Shown here in pieces: positions 27,129-35,588 of a DNA stretch of 64,000 nt. Made by a program: the position numbers and the translations under genes. The notes beneath the pieces were generated by a model. It worked only from the letters and a program-made list of their open reading frames with translations. It made no database searches and was not told the origin of the DNA. The DNA is from an uncultured Corynebacterium sp. Its GTDB lineage: Bacteria > Actinomycetota > Actinomycetes > Mycobacteriales > Mycobacteriaceae. Where the stretch lies: positions 1-64,000 of the forward strand of contig NZ_CAMIHZ010000004.1 of assembly GCF_946222305.1 (NCBI RefSeq), written 5' to 3'. Each line of letters begins with the position of its first letter. Within the stretch, counting starts at the first letter, position 1.

Positions 27129-28130
27129 TTGGCTCGCCGTACCTCCCGCCAGTGGGACGAGACCGATGTCCGAATCCGCCCTGGAAAGGGATCCCGTCCA
27201 CGGACGAAAGACCGCCCCAGCCACAAGGATGCTGAATTCGGCATGGTGGTTTCTCGCGATCGGGGCCGCTGGGGTGTAGTTCTGGACGAATCCGGAACCC
27301 ATGTCACCTGCATGCGTGCCCGCGAGATGGGTCGCACGGCCGTTGTCGTCGGCGATCGCGTGGGGGTGGTCGGAGATACCAGCGGTAAGAAAGACACCCT
27401 GGCGCGCATCGTGCGACTCGACGATCGGCACTCCGTGCTGCGCCGCACAGCCGATGACACCGACCCCTATGAGCGAATCGTGGTCGCGAATGCTGACTAC
27501 TTGCTGATTGTGACGGCCGTGGCCGATCCTCCGCCCCGGGCAGGTTTCGTGCAGCGTGCACTGGTCGCTGCATTCGTTGGTGGATTGCAACCGGTGCTGT
27601 GCCTGACGAAGACCGATCTAGCGGACTACCGAGACTTCGCTGCGGAGTTCGATGCCCTCGATGTGCGCGTGCTCACCTGTGGTGTTGAAGATGAACTAAC
27701 CGCTGTAAATGACCTCATTTCGGGCCACGTCAGTTGTGTTATTGGCCACTCCGGTGTGGGTAAATCCACCCTTGTTAACCGGCTGGTCCCCACGGCGGAT
27801 CGAGCTACCGGTGAAGTCAGTGGCGTGGGTAAGGGACGGCACACCTCCACTCAATCAGTGGCGTTGGAGCTACCGACTAGTGGCTGGATCATCGATACTC
27901 CCGGAATCCGTAGCTTCGGGCTAGCCCATGTGGATCCGGACACTGTGGTGAATGTTTTCGATGATCTGCGAACGGTGATCGAGGATTGCCCTCGCGGGTG
28001 CACGCACTTGGGCCCTCCCACTGACCCCGAGTGCGCTCTGGATCGTTTAGAAGGCGCATCCGCTCGGCGGGTGGAGGGCGTGCGGCAGCTGTTGGAAGCG
28101 CTGCGCAGCAATAACGAGTGGGAAATGTAG
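27129..28130 (+). CDS. rsgA: Ribosome small-subunit-dependent GTPase RsgA
   Basis: A 333-residue circularly permuted GTPase that matures the 30S subunit. It has an OB-fold N-domain, G4 (TKTD), G1 GHSGVGKST, G3 DTPGIRSFG and a C-terminal zinc knuckle C-x4-C-x-H-x7-C (CPRGCTHLGPPTDPEC). TTG 27129 fits the family N-terminus (ARRTSRQWDE) and lies 1 nt after aroA. The usual downstream hisN gene of mycolata is not present. Confidence 0.93.
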   Translation: MARRTSRQWDETDVRIRPGKGSRPRTKDRPSHKDAEFGMVVSRDRGRWGVVLDESGTHVTCMRAREMGRTAVVVGDRVGVVGDTSGKKDTLARIVRLDDRHSVLRRTADDTDPYERIVVANADYLLIVTAVADPPPRAGFVQRALVAAFVGGLQPVLCLTKTDLADYRDFAAEFDALDVRVLTCGVEDELTAVNDLISGHVSCVIGHSGVGKSTLVNRLVPTADRATGEVSGVGKGRHTSTQSVALELPTSGWIIDTPGIRSFGLAHVDPDTVVNVFDDLRTVIEDCPRGCTHLGPPTDPECALDRLEGASARRVEGVRQLLEALRSNNEWEM

Positions 28131-28195
28131 CCACACTTTAGCTGAAGCTGACGCACTTGTTATCAGCGTGTTCCTAGCAGCAATGAATAGGAAAC

Positions 28196-28231
28196 GAGGA
28201 GAACACCGGTTGGCCGAACACGGTGTTCCTC
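28196..28231 (+). terminator. Stem-loop after rsgA
   Basis: GAGGAGAACACCG pairs with CGGTGTTCCTC (one bulge). There is no T tract, so it may be an RNA-stabilising or weak terminating structure. Confidence 0.45.
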
Positions 28232-28310
28232 ATCCCTTCTGCTCCGCACACGGCTCCAGCGCCACGCACGACCTCAACGCGCGTGATCTCAGCTCCGTGC
28301 ACAACTGGTG

Positions 28311-28610
28311 CTAGATGAATAGCGCCGTGAGCGAAAACACCACTAGTCCCGATACGAAGGACAGCAGGGTGTTTCCAAACTTGATCTCCAAAGAAAGCGC
28401 GGCCAAGGCACCAATACCCAATCGGATTGCTTGCTGGCTCGATTCGGCAACGAGGAAGGTATAGACCACGAGGATAAGCATTATGCCCAAGGGCATATAA
28501 GCCATGACCTGTGCCATGGTTCCTTTTGGAGAAAAGCGCGCGGCAAGCTTGACCGGAATATACCGAAGTAAAAATGTGAGCAGAGTTGCTACCGCTATTG
28601 AAACCCTCAA
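28311..28610 (-). CDS. azlD: Branched-chain amino acid exporter small subunit, AzlD family
   Basis: A 99-residue protein with three or four hydrophobic helices (TLLTFLLRYIP, GIMLILVVYTFLV, LLSFVSGLVVFSLTALF). It is the small partner of AzlC; in C. glutamicum the pair is BrnE-BrnF, exporting Ile, Leu, Val and Met. TTG at 28610 overlaps the azlC stop as TTGA. The pair is more AT-rich by eye than the flanking genes. Confidence 0.85.
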   Translation of the reverse strand: MRVSIAVATLLTFLLRYIPVKLAARFSPKGTMAQVMAYMPLGIMLILVVYTFLVAESSQQAIRLGIGALAALSLEIKFGNTLLSFVSGLVVFSLTALFI

Positions 28611-29311
28611 GTGAGCTGCTCCTTCTGTTTAATCTTCACGATCACGAAGATAATGAGGGTAAAGGTCAGGATTGCTGCGATCAGAAAATAATCCTTAGGC
28701 AACAGCAAGGCCGGGATTATCCCGAGAACTGCCGCGAGGATTGTCACTATCTTTTGGTCACTCTGCTTATAGGACCCCAGAAAAAGCAGTACAAAAAGTC
28801 CCGTAAGGGAAAACTTAAACCCATCGAACGATTCCGGGATAAAGCTGCCCATCAGGGCCCCGATGAAAGCTCCGGGCACCCAGTAGATATGATTCGCTAA
28901 CTCGGCAGCGATGAGCTCATTCTCGTCTTTGGGATTGAATCCCCCGCTGATGAGCGCATACGTCTCATCTGTAAGCGCAAACGGGCCATAAATCCGCGCG
29001 AACCAATGTTTGAGCAAGTGGTGCGGATAGGAAAATGCATACAACGCATGTCGGCTGTTAACGAGAAGGGTACTCGTTGCAATTTGTATTACTCCTGCGC
29101 CACCCGCGATCATTCCCAGCAACAGGAACTCCATCGATCCTGCATACACTAGAAAGGCAGTTATTGGAGCGACATAAAGCGGGAAGTCGAGAAACGACGC
29201 GTATGCTCCGAGAGCCATGCCCAGTGGAAGGTAGGCCATAGCTACCGGAGCAGTGACACGAAGGGCTTTCGCCGATGACCGTTTTAATTCCGTCTGATTC
29301 ACGAACCGCAA
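28607..29311 (-). CDS. azlC: Branched-chain amino acid exporter large subunit, AzlC family
   Basis: A 234-residue membrane protein with about seven hydrophobic segments and the family region VNSRHALYAFSYP. It forms the exporter with AzlD. No lrp-like regulator, which flanks brnFE in C. glutamicum, is adjacent. Placement between rsgA and the DUF6912 gene and apparent lower GC suggest insertion into a conserved block; this is inference. Confidence 0.87.
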   Translation of the reverse strand: MRFVNQTELKRSSAKALRVTAPVAMAYLPLGMALGAYASFLDFPLYVAPITAFLVYAGSMEFLLLGMIAGGAGVIQIATSTLLVNSRHALYAFSYPHHLLKHWFARIYGPFALTDETYALISGGFNPKDENELIAAELANHIYWVPGAFIGALMGSFIPESFDGFKFSLTGLFVLLFLGSYKQSDQKIVTILAAVLGIIPALLLPKDYFLIAAILTFTLIIFVIVKIKQKEQLT

Positions 29312-29419
29312 CCTCTAACACAGCCCCAGGGCATGACCAACCGCATCCCATCCAACCATTCAGTAACGTTGAAAACCACCATGTGGCAGGTTCGAAAGGT
29401 GCTCTAGAGCAACCGCTTG

Positions 29420-29938
29420 CTACATCAGCTCCACGAGGAACGGCAGCTCCTTGCAGTCGTACCAGCTCATGAGATTGTCCTCGCAGTCCCCGAGAGCCAA
29501 CTCGGCATCCTCGTCGCCGAGGTCGGCGGCGTCGATCAACTCGATAGCCCGTGCGGTAGCAGCCTCAGCATCCGCATCGTCCACGTGAATGGCGGCTAGC
29601 TGGGCAACCGTAATACGGGGAGGATCGAGGCGAACCACGGATTCCCCATCCTCCGGGTGCAGGGTCACTGCCTTGGAATCGACATCGGCGCTGATCACCA
29701 CGCGACGATGAGGGAACCGCTCCTCGTCGCCGATGGACAGCAACCGCAGAGAAGCCTTAGCCGCATCGAGGAACGCGCTATAGGCAAGCTCCTCTTCATC
29801 TCCGCCGGTGTAGTACTCGCGCACCGCCGGAGTCAGCGCGAAGGCGACCGCGGAGCGCACGGGGTGCTCGCCCTCTCGGTGCAAGGCCGCCAGAATATCG
29901 AACGTCGCGGGGATGTACACACGCATGGTTTTACTCAT
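29420..29938 (-). CDS. DUF6912 family protein
   Basis: A 172-residue acidic soluble protein homologous to Rv3231c. It starts MSKTMRVYIPATFDIL and is conserved in actinobacteria; function unknown. The HAD gene ends 8 nt upstream, so the two form an operon. Confidence 0.78.
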   Translation of the reverse strand: MSKTMRVYIPATFDILAALHREGEHPVRSAVAFALTPAVREYYTGGDEEELAYSAFLDAAKASLRLLSIGDEERFPHRRVVISADVDSKAVTLHPEDGESVVRLDPPRITVAQLAAIHVDDADAEAATARAIELIDAADLGDEDAELALGDCEDNLMSWYDCKELPFLVELM

Positions 29939-29946
29939 CGCGTGAC

Positions 29947-30357
29947 CTAGAACTCGCCCTCGAGGCCGAACAGGCCGGTGATTTCCACTACCGCGCGGTC
30001 GAATAGCTGGTAATACACGCCGATCATGCCGGCATCGACTGCACCACGCACGTTGAGAATGTTGTCGTCTACCAGAACCAAATCGTTGACTGGCAGGTCC
30101 AAACGATCCGCGGTAATTTCGAAGATCTTTTGCTCGGGCTTTTCCGCGCCCACTTCACCGGACAGCACAACCGCGTCAACGTATCCGCCTTCGAGCCAGG
30201 TGCGGATCGGAGCAGCTCCTGCTCCGCCTGGGTCATTCGACAGGATCGCGGTGGCGATCCCTTCAGCCTTCGCTGCGGACAACAGCTTGCGCCAGCGACG
30301 GCGATCTTCCTCGGCTCCGTCGAGCACTCCACAATAGTCAACTACTAATCCACGCAT
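29947..30357 (-). CDS. HAD-like phosphatase family protein
   Basis: A 136-residue minimal HAD fold: motif I VVDYCGVLDG, motif II ILSNDPGG, motif III lysine in AEKPEQKIF, motif IV LVDDNILNV. The nucleophile Asp is present, but the usual general-acid Asp two residues later is Cys, so classical phosphatase activity is uncertain. ATG 30357 (MRGLVVDYCG) was chosen over 30402. It is divergent from the Rv3235-like gene. Confidence 0.8.
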   Translation of the reverse strand: MRGLVVDYCGVLDGAEEDRRRWRKLLSAAKAEGIATAILSNDPGGAGAAPIRTWLEGGYVDAVVLSGEVGAEKPEQKIFEITADRLDLPVNDLVLVDDNILNVRGAVDAGMIGVYYQLFDRAVVEITGLFGLEGEF

Positions 30358-30503
30358 GGGCTCAATTGTGCCAAACAATGAGCTGCAAGGTCGCAAGGCC
30401 ACTGCTTATACTGGGTGCACTGCGATTGTCTGGGGGACATTGCTGCGTACAATCCGGCACGCAACGTGCTGACCATGCCATGGGGATCTTGGGGGAAATT
30501 TTC

Positions 30504-31067
30504 GTGGATCAATTATCGGGTTTCGTCTACCTGCACAAACCATCGGGCGGGGCTGTCACGGCTCTGTCAACCGGCGGGGCTGCCACGGCTCGGCCTTCCG
30601 GCGACACAGCGCCGGTTGTCCCATCGGGCGGAGCGCCGGCAGCCCCAGATCCGATGATCACCGAGGCAGCGAGTGCTCCTGCGGTGGCTCCCCCACTGTC
30701 CGATTCGAATGTTCTTCCCACTCCCGCTCCTCGCCCCATCGTGGGGCGGTTGCTGATCTTCTGGCTCGAGGCATTAGCTGGCCGTCGCACGCTGAAAACT
30801 TTGCAGCGAGCACCATTCACACCGTTGGCGTTGGCCGACCTCGAGCGCACGATCGCCCGCGAGCAGGGGACCTTGACGGCGTCAGGTATAAAAAGCCTGC
30901 ATATCCAACCAGGAGCCGGCCGGCGGACCCGGTTTTGTGCGTCGGTGGCCTTCGGAACTCGTGTGCGGGCTGTGGTGGGGACTCTTTCGTGGCGACGCCT
31001 CGATCCGCGCATGAGAAAACCCCAACGCACCCACGCGTGGCACGTTGAGGTTATCCAGATCATTTAA
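30504..31067 (+). CDS. Rv3235 family protein
   Basis: About 187 residues. The first half is low complexity, with Pro/Ala/Gly-rich PSGG and TGGA repeats; the second half (RRTLKTLQRAPFTPLAL to the end) is the conserved Rv3235 domain, function unknown, always near secA. GTG 30504 has GGGGGA 8 nt upstream; ATG 30480 is an alternative. It is convergent with secA. Confidence 0.75.
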   Translation: MDQLSGFVYLHKPSGGAVTALSTGGAATARPSGDTAPVVPSGGAPAAPDPMITEAASAPAVAPPLSDSNVLPTPAPRPIVGRLLIFWLEALAGRRTLKTLQRAPFTPLALADLERTIAREQGTLTASGIKSLHIQPGAGRRTRFCASVAFGTRVRAVVGTLSWRRLDPRMRKPQRTHAWHVEVIQII

Positions 31068-31088
31068 GGGGCGGTGCGCCTCCCCGGG

Positions 31089-33698
31089 TTAACCGCCGAT
31101 GATCTGCTGGCGCTTCTGGGAGACGTCCTTGGTCTCGTGGTGCTCGGCAGGATCATGCACCTGGATGTTGCCGCGGGACTGGGCGACCTGGTTGCGCACG
31201 AGGAACAGCTGGCGAACAGTTTCCTCCTTGATGCCGTCCTTCATGCGGTTGAACATGTCGCCACCTTCACGCTGATACTCCACCAGAGGGTCGCGCTGTG
31301 CCATCGCGCGCAGGCCAATGCCCTCCTTTAGGTAGTCCATCTCATAGAGGTGCTCACGCCACTTCTGGTCGACCACGTTCAGCAGCACGCCGCGCTCGAT
31401 GCCGCGCATTTGCTCCTCGTCGCCGGACAGCTCTTTCACATCGGTTTCCAGCTGGTCGTACTGTTTGTTGGCGTCGTCCAGAAGGGCTTCGCGCAGTTGG
31501 GCCGAGCTCAGCTCGCCCTTCTTGCCGTACTCGTCGCCCTCCACGAGGGATTCGTGCGTCATGGATGGGCCGTAGAGGGACTCCAAAGCGTTCCACAGCT
31601 TGTCGAGATCCCAGTCCTCGACGTAGCCATCGCGAGTTTCGAAATCCACATAAGCGCTGATCGTGTCGTCGATCATGCCGCGGATCTGCTTTTCCACGTC
31701 CTCGCCTTCGAGGATCTGACGACGCTCCTTGTAGATCACTTTGCGCTGCTCATTCATGACCTCGTCGTATTTCAAGACGTTCTTGCGCATCTCGAAGTTG
31801 GCGCCCTCCACCTGGGACTGCGCGCCCTTGATGGCGTTGGTGACCATCTTGGAGTCAATGGCCTCGTGGTCTGGGATATTCAGGCGAGTCATCATCGCTT
31901 CCATCGTCTGACCGACGAAACGCACCATCAGGTCATCGCGCATGGAAAGGTAGAAACGGGTTTCGCCCGGGTCACCCTGACGTGCGGAACGGCCACGCAG
32001 CTGGTTGTCGATGCGGCGGGACTCGTGACGCTCGGTGCCTAGGACGTACAGGCCACCGGCCTTACGAACTTCCTCGGCCTCTTCCTTGGATGCCTCGCGG
32101 ACCTTCTCGATCTCGTCGTCCCAGGCCTCTTCATAGGCCTCTGGGTTCTCCACTGGGTCGAGACCACGCTCACGCAGGTTGATGTCGGCGATGATATCTG
32201 GGTTACCACCCAGCACAATGTCCGTACCACGGCCGGCCATGTTGGTAGCGACAGTGACGGCGCCACGACGACCTGCCTGGGCCACGATCTCCGCTTCCTG
32301 CTCGTGGAACTTCGCATTCAACACGTTGTGCTTGATGCCGCGGCGCTGCAACAGCTTGGACAGGTATTCGGAACGCTCCACGGAGGTGGTACCGACCAGT
32401 ACTGGCTGGCCCTTTTCCACGCGCTCGGCGATATCGTCGGCAACTGCCTCGAACTTCGCCTCCTGAGTCTTGTAGATCAGGTCGACGTTGTCCTTACGCT
32501 GATTCGGCTTGTTCGTAGGAATCGGAGCAACATCCAGCTTGTAGGTGGACTTCAGCTCCGCCGCCTCGGTCTCTGCCGTACCGGTCATGCCGGCCAGCTT
32601 GTCGTACAGGCGGAAGTAGTTCTGCAGAGTGACGGTCGCCAGAGTCTGGTTCTCGTTCTTGATCTCCACGTTCTCCTTGGCCTCAATGGCCTGGTGGATA
32701 CCCTCGTTGTAGCGACGGCCGTCGAGAATACGACCAGTGAACTCATCCACGATGACCACCTCGCCGTTGCGCACGATGTAGTCCTTATCGCGGGTAAACA
32801 GCTCCTTGGCCTTGATGGAGTTGTTCAGGTAGCTCACCAGCTGAGAGTGCTCAGGAGCGTACAGGTTCTCGATTCCCAAGTGGTCCTCGACGAACTCCAC
32901 GCCCTCTTCCTTGATGCCCACGGTCTTCTTGCGCTCGTCAATTTCGTAGTGAATATCGCGAGTCATCTTCGGAGCGATGCGGGCGAAGGCGCTGAACCAC
33001 TGACTAGAACCATCGACCGGGCCGGAGATAATCAGTGGCGTACGTGCCTCATCGATCAGAATCGAGTCAACCTCATCGATGATGGCGTAGTTGTGGCCAC
33101 GCTGCACCAAGTCGTCCAGGCTGTGGGCCATGTTATCGCGCAGGTAATCGAAGCCGAACTCGTTGTTCGTACCGTAGGTGACGTCCGCGTTATAAGCCTT
33201 CCGTCGAGCCTCAGGACGCTTTTCAGAGAGGATCACATCCGTGGACAGCCCGAGGAAGCGGTGGACACGACCCATCCACTCCGCGTCACGCTTGGCGAGG
33301 TAATCGTTGACCGTGACCACGTGCACGCCCTTGCCGGACAGAGCGTTGAGGTAAGCGGGAAGCACACAGGTCAGGGTCTTACCTTCACCGGTTTTCATCT
33401 CCGCCACGTAACCGAAGTGCAGGCCGGCACCACCCATGATCTGCACCTTGTAGTGCTTCTGCCCCAGCACGCGCCACGATGCTTCACGGGCGGTAGCGAA
33501 CGCATCGAGCATGATGTCGTCCAGGCTCTTGTCATCCTCCTGCACGAGCTTCTTGAACTCGTCAGTCTTCGCGCGCAGCTCCTCATCGCTCAGCTTGGAG
33601 TACTTGTCCTCCAGCGCAATGACCTGCTCGGCGATCTTGTCGAGCCGCTTGACAGCGCGACCTTCGCCCATGCGGAGAATCTTCGAAAGTCCTAGCAC
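31089..33698 (-). CDS. secA: Preprotein translocase ATPase SecA (SecA1)
   Basis: An 869-residue motor that drives secreted proteins through SecYEG. Walker A is MKTGEGKTL, the [19 protein letters not shown] motif and nucleotide-binding domain 2 ([10 protein letters not shown]) are visible, then the helical scaffold and wing. The C-terminus lacks the SecB/zinc-binding tail, as in other actinobacterial SecA1. The start is GTG at 33698. Confidence 0.97.
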   Translation of the reverse strand: MLGLSKILRMGEGRAVKRLDKIAEQVIALEDKYSKLSDEELRAKTDEFKKLVQEDDKSLDDIMLDAFATAREASWRVLGQKHYKVQIMGGAGLHFGYVAEMKTGEGKTLTCVLPAYLNALSGKGVHVVTVNDYLAKRDAEWMGRVHRFLGLSTDVILSEKRPEARRKAYNADVTYGTNNEFGFDYLRDNMAHSLDDLVQRGHNYAIIDEVDSILIDEARTPLIISGPVDGSSQWFSAFARIAPKMTRDIHYEIDERKKTVGIKEEGVEFVEDHLGIENLYAPEHSQLVSYLNNSIKAKELFTRDKDYIVRNGEVVIVDEFTGRILDGRRYNEGIHQAIEAKENVEIKNENQTLATVTLQNYFRLYDKLAGMTGTAETEAAELKSTYKLDVAPIPTNKPNQRKDNVDLIYKTQEAKFEAVADDIAERVEKGQPVLVGTTSVERSEYLSKLLQRRGIKHNVLNAKFHEQEAEIVAQAGRRGAVTVATNMAGRGTDIVLGGNPDIIADINLRERGLDPVENPEAYEEAWDDEIEKVREASKEEAEEVRKAGGLYVLGTERHESRRIDNQLRGRSARQGDPGETRFYLSMRDDLMVRFVGQTMEAMMTRLNIPDHEAIDSKMVTNAIKGAQSQVEGANFEMRKNVLKYDEVMNEQRKVIYKERRQILEGEDVEKQIRGMIDDTISAYVDFETRDGYVEDWDLDKLWNALESLYGPSMTHESLVEGDEYGKKGELSSAQLREALLDDANKQYDQLETDVKELSGDEEQMRGIERGVLLNVVDQKWREHLYEMDYLKEGIGLRAMAQRDPLVEYQREGGDMFNRMKDGIKEETVRQLFLVRNQVAQSRGNIQVHDPAEHHETKDVSQKRQQIIGG

Positions 33699-33741
33699 GT
33701 CTGGGGTGTCCTTATCTTTTTTGGTTCAAATCTTTGTTACT

Positions 33742-33761
33742 GAGCCCCTTGAAGAGGGCTC
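33742..33761 (-). promoter_or_regulatory. Stem-loop in the secA leader
   Basis: GAGCCC and GGGCTC form a perfect 6-bp stem with an 8-nt loop about 45 nt before the secA start. Upstream, TAATAT near 33780 could be the -10 box, which would place the hairpin inside the leader. No T tract follows, so it is probably not a terminator. Confidence 0.4.
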
Positions 33762-33825
33762 CAATCAATGGTTTCTCATATTACCCTTAATGTCCGACTG
33801 CGCTAACCAGCGTGGCGTCGTAACA

Positions 33826-33848
33826 AAAGAAAAAGGGGTTCCAACCCG
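33826..33848 (-). terminator. Terminator of hpf within an inverted motif pair
   Basis: On the minus strand GGGTTGGAACCC is followed by CTTTTTCTTTT, a short stem with a T run. It lies between the inverted copies of the GGCGTC/A-tract motif at 33814-33836 and 33860-33876, which could form a larger hairpin around it. The gap 33699-33974 holds no gene. Confidence 0.5.
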
Positions 33849-33974
33849 CCAACGATACGCTTCTTTTTCCGACGCCAAAGCCCCGCGACCGCGAAATCCC
33901 CTCAAATGCAAACAACCCCCTTCCCGAGGTGGCGCGATGCACAGTCGGGACAGAGGTTGCGATGAGATAAGGGC

Positions 33975-34643
33975 TTAAGCCAGCTCACCATCCAAGGAGA
34001 TCAGACCGTAGTCGTAAGCATGACGGCGGTAGACGACAGAAGGCTGCTTGGTTTCTTCGTTGATGAAGAGGAAGAAATCGTGGCCGACCAGCTCCATCTC
34101 GGAGAGAGCATCGTCGACGGTCATGGGCTCAGCCTTGTGGACCTTCTTACGGACAACTTGGCCTGGCTTGAACTGATCCTCGTAAGGATCGATATCGTAC
34201 TTGCCTGGCTTTTCCTCGGCCTGGTCCGGCTTGGCCTCTTCAACCAGGGCGGCAGTGGTTTCGCCAATGCCCTTTGGTGCGCGGTGACCGGCCATGGAGA
34301 TCTTGCGGCGCGCCTTCACCTTGCGCAGGGAACGCTCCATGCGACCAATTGCGACTTCGAGCGCAGCGTAGAAAGAGTCTTCCTTCGCCTCAGCACGTGC
34401 GATGTGGCCCTTGCCTGAAGCCGTGATCTGAATGCGGTCGGATTCGTCGGAACGACGTGGGTTCGGCTCGTGCTTGAGCTCCACGTTGAAGAAGGTCAGG
34501 GTTGGGTCGAGGCGCTCAATCTTGGCGAGCTTGCTCTTAACACGGTCGGCGAAGTGCTCTGGCACCTCGACGTTGCGACCGGTGATTTCCACCTGTGCTT
34601 CTGGCTCCGTGCGCTCTTCGGCTGCGAACTTATCGGTCGACAT
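33975..34643 (-). CDS. hpf: Long-form ribosome hibernation promoting factor HPF
   Basis: A 222-residue long HPF. The N-terminal S30AE domain (about residues 18-120) binds the 30S decoding region; after a charged linker, the C-terminal domain (about 160-222, ending YRRHAYDYGLISLDGELA) mediates 100S dimerisation. It acts in stationary phase and stress. The position next to secA and comF matches Rv3241c. Confidence 0.94.
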   Translation of the reverse strand: MSTDKFAAEERTEPEAQVEITGRNVEVPEHFADRVKSKLAKIERLDPTLTFFNVELKHEPNPRRSDESDRIQITASGKGHIARAEAKEDSFYAALEVAIGRMERSLRKVKARRKISMAGHRAPKGIGETTAALVEEAKPDQAEEKPGKYDIDPYEDQFKPGQVVRKKVHKAEPMTVDDALSEMELVGHDFFLFINEETKQPSVVYRRHAYDYGLISLDGELA

Positions 34644-34828
34644 TTCAACCTCCCAGGTCCTGCTCCCCAGGCTGGGTAGCGGGTTTGCAACCCAACCGCA
34701 TGGTGGAGCTTTGCTTCCACTTTGAGTTTACCGATTATTCACCACCGCGGGGTGGGATGTACCCCTTAAGTAGGCCGACAAATCCATGAATTCACCCCTG
34801 CGTTCGCCGACGGCTGACGCCCCACGTT

Positions 34829-35554
34829 CTATACCCCTGCGATGGCCAACACAGCCGCCACACGCACACCATGACCACGCAGTGCAATCGCCAACTGTCC
34901 CACCGTCGCTCCCGTCGTGCACACATCATCGACAATGACGACCGACCCCTCCCGGCGCGTAAATCGTGCAGCTGTCAAAGCTGCCGCCGGATCGATCCTC
35001 AAGTGGCGGGCGACATTCAGCTTGCGCTGTTGCTTGCCCAGCCCCACCGAATCGGGCGCTGCATTTTCCAAACGCGAAACCGCAAACACCTTCGCCGCCG
35101 GCCACGGGGCCACCGCTTCTTTGGCCATGCGCGCCACCACATCACCTTCCCGCTTGCGTGCAGCCATCCTGCGGGTCGGCGCGGGAATCACCGCCACCGC
35201 CGCCATTCGCGGATCGTGGATGATCCCCCGCGTGGCAAGGTGCTGCAGCCCTTGCCGGAACAACCGGCCACCCACCGTCATCGCCGCTGGGCGCAGACGT
35301 TCTTTCGCCGACAGCACCAACGCGCGCCTCACCCCGCCGTACGCACCTGCCACATACACTCCGACACCAACACCAGCCAGCGCCGGCGCATCCCATCGTT
35401 CCCACGGCTTCAGCAGCTCCAGTTCGCAGGATTCGCATAGCTGGTGGCGGGCTAAGCGCGCGTCCCCCTCGACCACGCTGCCGCAGCACACGCAGTCCGC
35501 GCGCAGCGCGAGGTTGGCCGCCTCGTGCCACCACATGCGCCACTGATCCCCCAT
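34829..35554 (-). CDS. ComF family phosphoribosyltransferase-like protein
   Basis: A 241-residue ComF-type protein. An N-terminal four-cysteine zinc region (CVCCG, CESC) is followed by a phosphoribosyltransferase domain with VVIVDDVCTTGAT near the C-terminus. In competent bacteria ComF helps import single-stranded DNA; in actinobacteria the role is unproven. ATG 35554 has GGGGAG upstream and was preferred over 35641, which would overlap lpqB. Confidence 0.88.
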   Translation of the reverse strand: MGDQWRMWWHEAANLALRADCVCCGSVVEGDARLARHQLCESCELELLKPWERWDAPALAGVGVGVYVAGAYGGVRRALVLSAKERLRPAAMTVGGRLFRQGLQHLATRGIIHDPRMAAVAVIPAPTRRMAARKREGDVVARMAKEAVAPWPAAKVFAVSRLENAAPDSVGLGKQQRKLNVARHLRIDPAAALTAARFTRREGSVVIVDDVCTTGATVGQLAIALRGHGVRVAAVLAIAGV

Positions 35555-35588
35555 GCACTCCCCTAACCCCCGTGTTATTTCATTAACG

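Noticed and set aside
32304..33695. 463-aa plus-strand ORF opposite secA
   Set aside because: Shadow of secA, whose motifs are unmistakable.
34829..35554. ComF as proof of natural competence
   Set aside because: ComF homologues are widespread in non-competent actinobacteria, and no comEA, comEC or pilus genes occur in the window; it is only a weak pointer for the uptake-sequence idea.
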